From assembly GCA_946478975.1 (NCBI GenBank), contig CAMLEO010000251.1, forward strand, positions 1 to 10,714: DNA of 10,714 nt, written 5' to 3'. Positions 7,938 to 10,714 of the stretch are shown one piece after another (within the stretch, counting starts at the first letter, position 1; each line of letters starts with the position of its first letter). Source of the stretch: an uncultured Steroidobacter sp. (GTDB lineage Bacteria; Pseudomonadota; Gammaproteobacteria; Steroidobacterales; Steroidobacteraceae). The position numbers and the translations under genes are program-made. The notes under the pieces are model-generated. The model saw only the letters and a program-made list of their open reading frames with translations. It had not been told where the DNA came from and did no database searches.

Positions 7938-7974
7938 GAGAATGCCTCTTGAATAAAATCGATGGAATGGTTCG

Positions 7975-8032
7975 TCACTCGAGGCGCAGTGAAATGCGCG
8001 AGTGATACAGCGGCAGAAGATTTTTTCCGCTG
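7975..8032 (-). other. Two tandem hairpins in the FNT mRNA leader
   Basis: In the transcript sense, the first hairpin pairs CAGCGG (8032-8027) with CCGCTG (8013-8008) around 13 bases. The second pairs TCACTCG (8005-7999) with CGAGTGA (7981-7975), then CGCA (7998-7995) with TGCG (7988-7985), leaving a TTTCAC loop and a three-base bulge. Both lie between the predicted sigma-54 start (near 8071) and the FNT ribosome binding site (7949-7945). No U-tract follows, so they do not look like a terminator. Confidence 0.5.
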
Positions 8033-8081
8033 CAGGCGGCAATGCCCGTCGACCCGGCGTTGGATCGAACGCACGGGATTC

Positions 8082-8097
8082 AGCAAGACGCATGCCA
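8082..8097 (-). promoter_or_regulatory. Sigma-54 (RpoN) promoter for the FNT-kinase operon
   Basis: On the - strand TGGCATGCGTCTTGCT has the invariant GG (-24) and GC (-12) ten bases apart, and matches the TGGCAC-N5-TTGC consensus at all but the C/T position. Transcription would start near 8071, giving a leader of about 134 bases before the FNT ATG at 7937. NtrC-like dyads lie upstream at the distance expected for enhancer-dependent activation. Confidence 0.8.
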
Positions 8098-8150
8098 GTG
8101 GTTTTCAGCGCGGCGTTTGCTGAAATCGCCGCTTCGATGCCGCCAATGGT

Positions 8151-8167
8151 TGCGCCGATTCAGTGCG
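8151..8167 (-). promoter_or_regulatory. Degenerate NtrC-like box 2 and overlapping palindrome
   Basis: CGCACTGAATCGGCGCA matches GCACC-N5-GGTGC at eight of ten positions. Its centre (8159) is about 88 bases upstream of the predicted start and 42 bases, four helical turns, from box 1. It overlaps another inverted repeat at 8157-8180, in which GATTCGGTGC and GCACTGAATC pair at nine of ten positions around ATTC. That repeat could be a site for a different regulator. Confidence 0.5.
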
Positions 8168-8192
8168 AATGCACCGAATCGATGGTGACGAT

Positions 8193-8209
8193 CGCACCGA
8201 CCCGGTGCG
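8193..8209 (-). promoter_or_regulatory. NtrC-like enhancer box 1 (perfect dyad)
   Basis: CGCACCG-GGT-CGGTGCG is a perfect 17-bp dyad that fits the NtrC pattern GCACC-N5-GGTGC at every specified base. Its centre (8201) is about 130 bases upstream of the predicted sigma-54 start. It begins just after the SDR stop codon (8212). It could also fold as a hairpin behind the SDR gene, but no U-tract follows. Confidence 0.7.
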
Positions 8210-8211
8210 TC

Positions 8212-8964
8212 TCACATCGTGTAGTTCAGCCCCAGGCGCCCGCCTTCAACGTAGACGGTTTGGCCAGTGATATAGGAAGCGTCGTCGCTGGCGAGGAAGG
8301 CGACCGTGGCGGCGATCTCTTCGGGTTTGCCGAAGCGTCCCAACGGAGTGCGCGAGCGGACCATCGCCTGCACCGCGTCGCCAGCCAGGACACTCTGAGA
8401 CATTTCCGATTCGATCGTACCCGGCCCAACGGCGTTGACGCGAATGTTATACGGAGCGAGCGCGAGGGCTGTGACATTGGTCGCCTGCCTCACCGCCGCT
8501 TTGGAAATGACATAGGGAATCTGCATCGGATGCGCGAGCACGGCAGTCACCGAGCTGACATTTACGATGGCGCCGCGCTTGCGTGGAATCATGTGTCGCG
8601 CCGCCGCCTGGGTCGCGAACAGCGTCGACTTCAAGTTCACTGCCATGACGCGCTCGAAATCGCGCTCTTGCAGCGTGAGCAGATCAGCGTCGTGTGTGAT
8701 ACCGGCATTGTTTACTAGCATGTCGAGCACGCCGAAACGGCTGATGGCCGTTTCGATCATCCGCTCCAGTTCCGCCACCCGTGCGACATCAACACGCAGG
8801 CAAGGCTGTGCGAGCTCGCGCGCCGCTCGTGTGAGCGTCACTTCGTCGATGTCACACATCAAAACGTTGGCGCCCTCGGCGATCAATCGCTCGACGATGG
8901 CGCGACCGATGCCGCGTGCCGCACCAGTGACGACGGCAGATCTGTCCTGGAGACGCTTGAGCAT
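8212..8964 (-). CDS. FabG-like short-chain dehydrogenase/reductase (SDR)
   Basis: The 250-residue product is a classical SDR. It has the nucleotide loop TGAARGIG (13-20), Asp38 at the end of the second strand (favouring NAD(H) over NADP(H)), NNAG (85-88), Asn110, the catalytic Ser138, and YVISK with Tyr151 and Lys155. The PG motif (181-182) and the C-terminal ITGQ-x-VYVEGG (232-242) are typical of FabG/3-hydroxyacyl-CoA dehydrogenases. It probably oxidises a 3-hydroxyacyl-CoA to the 3-oxo form, or reduces the reverse way; substrate is not readable. The ATG at 8964 lies one base after the thiolase TGA, so the two genes are translationally coupled. A 3-hydroxyacyl-CoA dehydrogenase directly followed by a thiolase in the pathway makes biochemical sense. 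It ends just before the NtrC-like dyad of the next operon. Confidence 0.9.
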   Translation of the reverse strand: MLKRLQDRSAVVTGAARGIGRAIVERLIAEGANVLMCDIDEVTLTRAARELAQPCLRVDVARVAELERMIETAISRFGVLDMLVNNAGITHDADLLTLQERDFERVMAVNLKSTLFATQAAARHMIPRKRGAIVNVSSVTAVLAHPMQIPYVISKAAVRQATNVTALALAPYNIRVNAVGPGTIESEMSQSVLAGDAVQAMVRSRTPLGRFGKPEEIAATVAFLASDDASYITGQTVYVEGGRLGLNYTM

Positions 8965-8965
8965 G

Positions 8966-10141
8966 TCACATCAGCTCAATGGCAATCGCGGTGGCCTCGC
9001 CGCCGCCTATGCACAGCGCCGCGACGCCACGTTTGCCGCCACGCCGGCGCAGTGCATGCACGAGTGTGGTGATGATCCTTGCGCCCGTGGCGCCGACGGG
9101 ATGGCCAAGGGCGCAGGCGCCGCCGTTGACGTTGACCTTCGCAGCGTCTAGTTCCAGATCACGCATCGCGGCCATCGTCACGCAGGCGAATGCTTCGTTG
9201 ATTTCATATAGATCGACATCGCGCGCTCGCCAATTTGCCCGCGCCAACACGGATTTGATCGCACCCACCGGCGCCAACGTGAACCACTCGGGTTCGCGAG
9301 CAAAGCTCGCGTGCGCGACTATGCGAGCGATCGGCTGCAAACCATGTCTTGAAGATGCTTCCGAAGTCATTAACAGCAGGGCGGCTGCGCCATCCGAGAT
9401 CGAAGAGGAACTCGCCGCGGTGACCGTGCCGTTCTCGCTAAACGCAGCTCGCAAACTGCGGATCTTGCTGATATCGCAGTTGTAAGGCGTCTCGTCCTTG
9501 CCGATCACGCGGTCGCCCTTGCGATCCTTGACCGTGACGGGCGCGATCTCATCGACGAACGCTCCGCCATCCGATGCGGCGACCGCCCGACGAACAGACT
9601 CCGCGGCGAAATTGTCCTGCTCAGCGCGAGTGAGATCATAGCGGCGAGCAGTTGCATCGGCGAAGCAACCCATCAGCTGGCCGTCGTAGGGGCTCGACAA
9701 GGCATCCTGATACATATGATCGAGCACGCGATCGTGCCCCATGCGATAGCCCTGCCGGGCTTTGGACAACAAATATGGCGCGTTGCTCATGGATTCGAGC
9801 CCGCCCGCCAGCACCACATCCGCGGAGCCGGCGCGAATCTGATCTGCACCCAACATCACGGACTGCATGCCTGAACCGCAGAGCTTGTTGATGGTCATGG
9901 TGGGCACGCTGGGCGGAATCCCAGCAGCGAGCGCCGCTTGTCGCGCCGGCCCCTGCCCCACGCCCGCTTGCAGAACACAGCCGAAGATCACCGAGTCGAT
10001 GTGTTCGCCTGAAATGGAACTGTCCGCAATAGCGGCCCGTGCGGCCACGGCGCCCAATTGCCACGCACTCAACGAGCTGAGCGCGCCTTGGAACGACCCA
10101 ATGGGTGTGCGACGAGCGGCTACGATCAATGCGTCATTCAT
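8966..10141 (-). CDS. Acetyl-CoA C-acyltransferase (thiolase)
   Basis: With the ATG at 10141 the product has 391 residues, the usual length. It begins MNDALIVAARRTPIGSF, the standard thiolase opening. The nucleophile Cys88 lies in NKLCGSGMQ, the NEAF motif at about 315-318, His347 in GGACALGHPVGATGAR, and the second active Cys377 in CIGGGEATA. All are intact, so the enzyme should be active, either cleaving 3-oxoacyl-CoA with CoA or condensing two acyl-CoAs; the gene context suggests degradation. The usual TAGNAS-type segment reads TAASSSSISDGAAA, a mild departure near the CoA site. A GTG at 10153 would add four residues and overlap the upstream stop; the ATG is preferred, with a weak GAG seven bases before it. 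It is followed after one base by the SDR gene. Confidence 0.93.
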   Translation of the reverse strand: MNDALIVAARRTPIGSFQGALSSLSAWQLGAVAARAAIADSSISGEHIDSVIFGCVLQAGVGQGPARQAALAAGIPPSVPTMTINKLCGSGMQSVMLGADQIRAGSADVVLAGGLESMSNAPYLLSKARQGYRMGHDRVLDHMYQDALSSPYDGQLMGCFADATARRYDLTRAEQDNFAAESVRRAVAASDGGAFVDEIAPVTVKDRKGDRVIGKDETPYNCDISKIRSLRAAFSENGTVTAASSSSISDGAAALLLMTSEASSRHGLQPIARIVAHASFAREPEWFTLAPVGAIKSVLARANWRARDVDLYEINEAFACVTMAAMRDLELDAAKVNVNGGACALGHPVGATGARIITTLVHALRRRGGKRGVAALCIGGGEATAIAIELM

Positions 10142-10149
10142 GTCGATAC

Positions 10150-10714
10150 TCACACGCTCAGAATCGTGACCGCGCTGACGCCTGGTGCCCCATACACATG
10201 CGAATACCCGACGCGAGGTCGATCAGGCACTTGTCTCGCGCCGCCCTCGCCCCGCAACTGCAAACACAGCTCGTACACTTGTCGCAGCCCCGAGGCGCCA
10301 ATCGGTTCGCCGTTCGCGAGGCAGCCGCCATCGGTGTTGATGGGCAGACGTCCGGTGATGTTTGTTTGTCCGTCGCGAATCATGGCTTCCTGATCACCGT
10401 CGCGACAGAAGCCGTTTTCAGCCATGTGCATGATTTCGGCACCGGACTCGGTGTCCTGCAGTTGCGCGACGTCGATATCTTCCGGACCCACGCCCGCCAT
10501 TTCGTAGGCCGCGCGAGAGGCCACCACTGACGGCGACGGCGCACGCTGCAACGCCAGCGAGGGGCTGAACACTTCGAACGAACCGAAATTCCGCGTGCGA
10601 ATCGCTGCAGCTCGCAACGTGACAGCCTTGCCACTACCGAGCTTGAGGACCGCTGCGGCACTGGCCAGCACCATCGCGGCACCGCCCTCCGACGGCGAGC
10701 AAAACATATATTTC
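10150..10714 (-). CDS. Thiolase-fold SCP2/Ltp-type protein (5' end beyond window)
   Basis: Only the C-terminal about 187 residues are visible; the frame is open through the right edge and the N-terminal catalytic-Cys region is missing. Recognisable features, counted from the first Met at 10707, are SPSEGGAAMVL (4-14), the IDVAQLQDTESGAEIMHMAENGFC block (78-101), INTDGGCLANGEPIGASGLRQ (123-143) and YSHVYGAPG (168-176). These correspond to the C-terminal half of SCP2/lipid-transfer-type thiolases. Glu134 stands where true thiolases have the GHP His, and the C-terminal CxGGG Cys is absent (YGAPG instead). Such variants include acyl-CoA-binding thiolase-like proteins and retro-aldolases of sterol side-chain degradation, so ordinary thiolase chemistry is doubtful. 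The stop overlaps the alternative GTG of the thiolase and lies eight bases before its ATG, indicating one operon. Confidence 0.85.
   Translation of the reverse strand, partial: KYMFCSPSEGGAAMVLASAAAVLKLGSGKAVTLRAAAIRTRNFGSFEVFSPSLALQRAPSPSVVASRAAYEMAGVGPEDIDVAQLQDTESGAEIMHMAENGFCRDGDQEAMIRDGQTNITGRLPINTDGGCLANGEPIGASGLRQVYELCLQLRGEGGARQVPDRPRVGYSHVYGAPGVSAVTILSV

Noticed and set aside
7975..8032. ANTAR (NasR-type) two-hairpin leader
   Set aside because: The loops are 13 and 6 bases and lack A at position 1 and G at position 4, and there is no terminator after the second hairpin.
7938..8093. Longer FNT start at 8093
   Set aside because: The extension has no membrane or FNT character, overlaps the sigma-54 element and lacks a good ribosome binding site; the ATG at 7937 has AGAGG seven bases upstream.
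8193..8209. Perfect dyad as a rho-independent terminator of the SDR gene
   Set aside because: No U-tract follows on the - strand; the base pattern and distance to the sigma-54 promoter fit an NtrC box better.
8002..8718. + strand open frame over the FNT leader and SDR gene
   Set aside because: It is antisense to the SDR catalytic core and crosses the regulatory region; no domain is recognisable.

Overview
The window reads as a chromosomal segment of a GC-rich Gram-negative bacterium, most likely a gammaproteobacterium. A lineage near Steroidobacteraceae, Nevskiales or Xanthomonadales is my guess, not a proven assignment. The basis is: a GEMM-I (cyclic di-GMP-I) riboswitch in front of a secreted protease, a sigma-54/NtrC-type promoter, a PP2C-kinase fusion of the type known beside nitrite genes in Pseudomonas, and acyl-CoA thiolase genes. 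There are no rRNA, tRNA, insertion sequence or CRISPR signals.

Left part (1-3242): the 3' end of an exported protein with two cysteine-bearing DUF11-like Ig repeats (+ strand) faces a secreted M11/gametolysin-like zinc metalloprotease (- strand). They share a strong bidirectional hairpin terminator. The protease mRNA carries a cyclic di-GMP-I riboswitch just upstream of its ribosome binding site, so secretion of the protease is probably tied to the sessile/motile second messenger.

Middle (3243-5373): a gene-free stretch of about 440 bases containing several inverted repeats leads into a 563-residue ankyrin-repeat protein (+ strand). It ends two bases from the stop of the next, convergent gene.

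Right-middle (5376-8211, - strand): a two-gene operon encodes an FNT-family formate/nitrite channel followed by a membrane-anchored PP2C phosphatase-Ser/Thr kinase fusion. Upstream of the channel gene lies a near-consensus sigma-54 promoter (GG-N10-GC), preceded by a perfect 17-bp NtrC-like dyad and a second degenerate one, 42 bp apart centre to centre. The transcript leader would hold two hairpins. Together these suggest nitrogen-limitation control of nitrite uptake coupled to a phospho-signalling enzyme.

Right end (8212-10714, - strand): three tightly packed genes of acyl-CoA metabolism, transcribed from beyond the right edge. They encode a thiolase-fold SCP2/Ltp-type protein (5' end missing, with Glu where thiolases have the GHP His), a canonical thiolase with an intact Cys-His-Cys triad, and a FabG-like SDR. 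They fit beta-oxidation-like degradation of a lipid, steroid or similar acyl-CoA.
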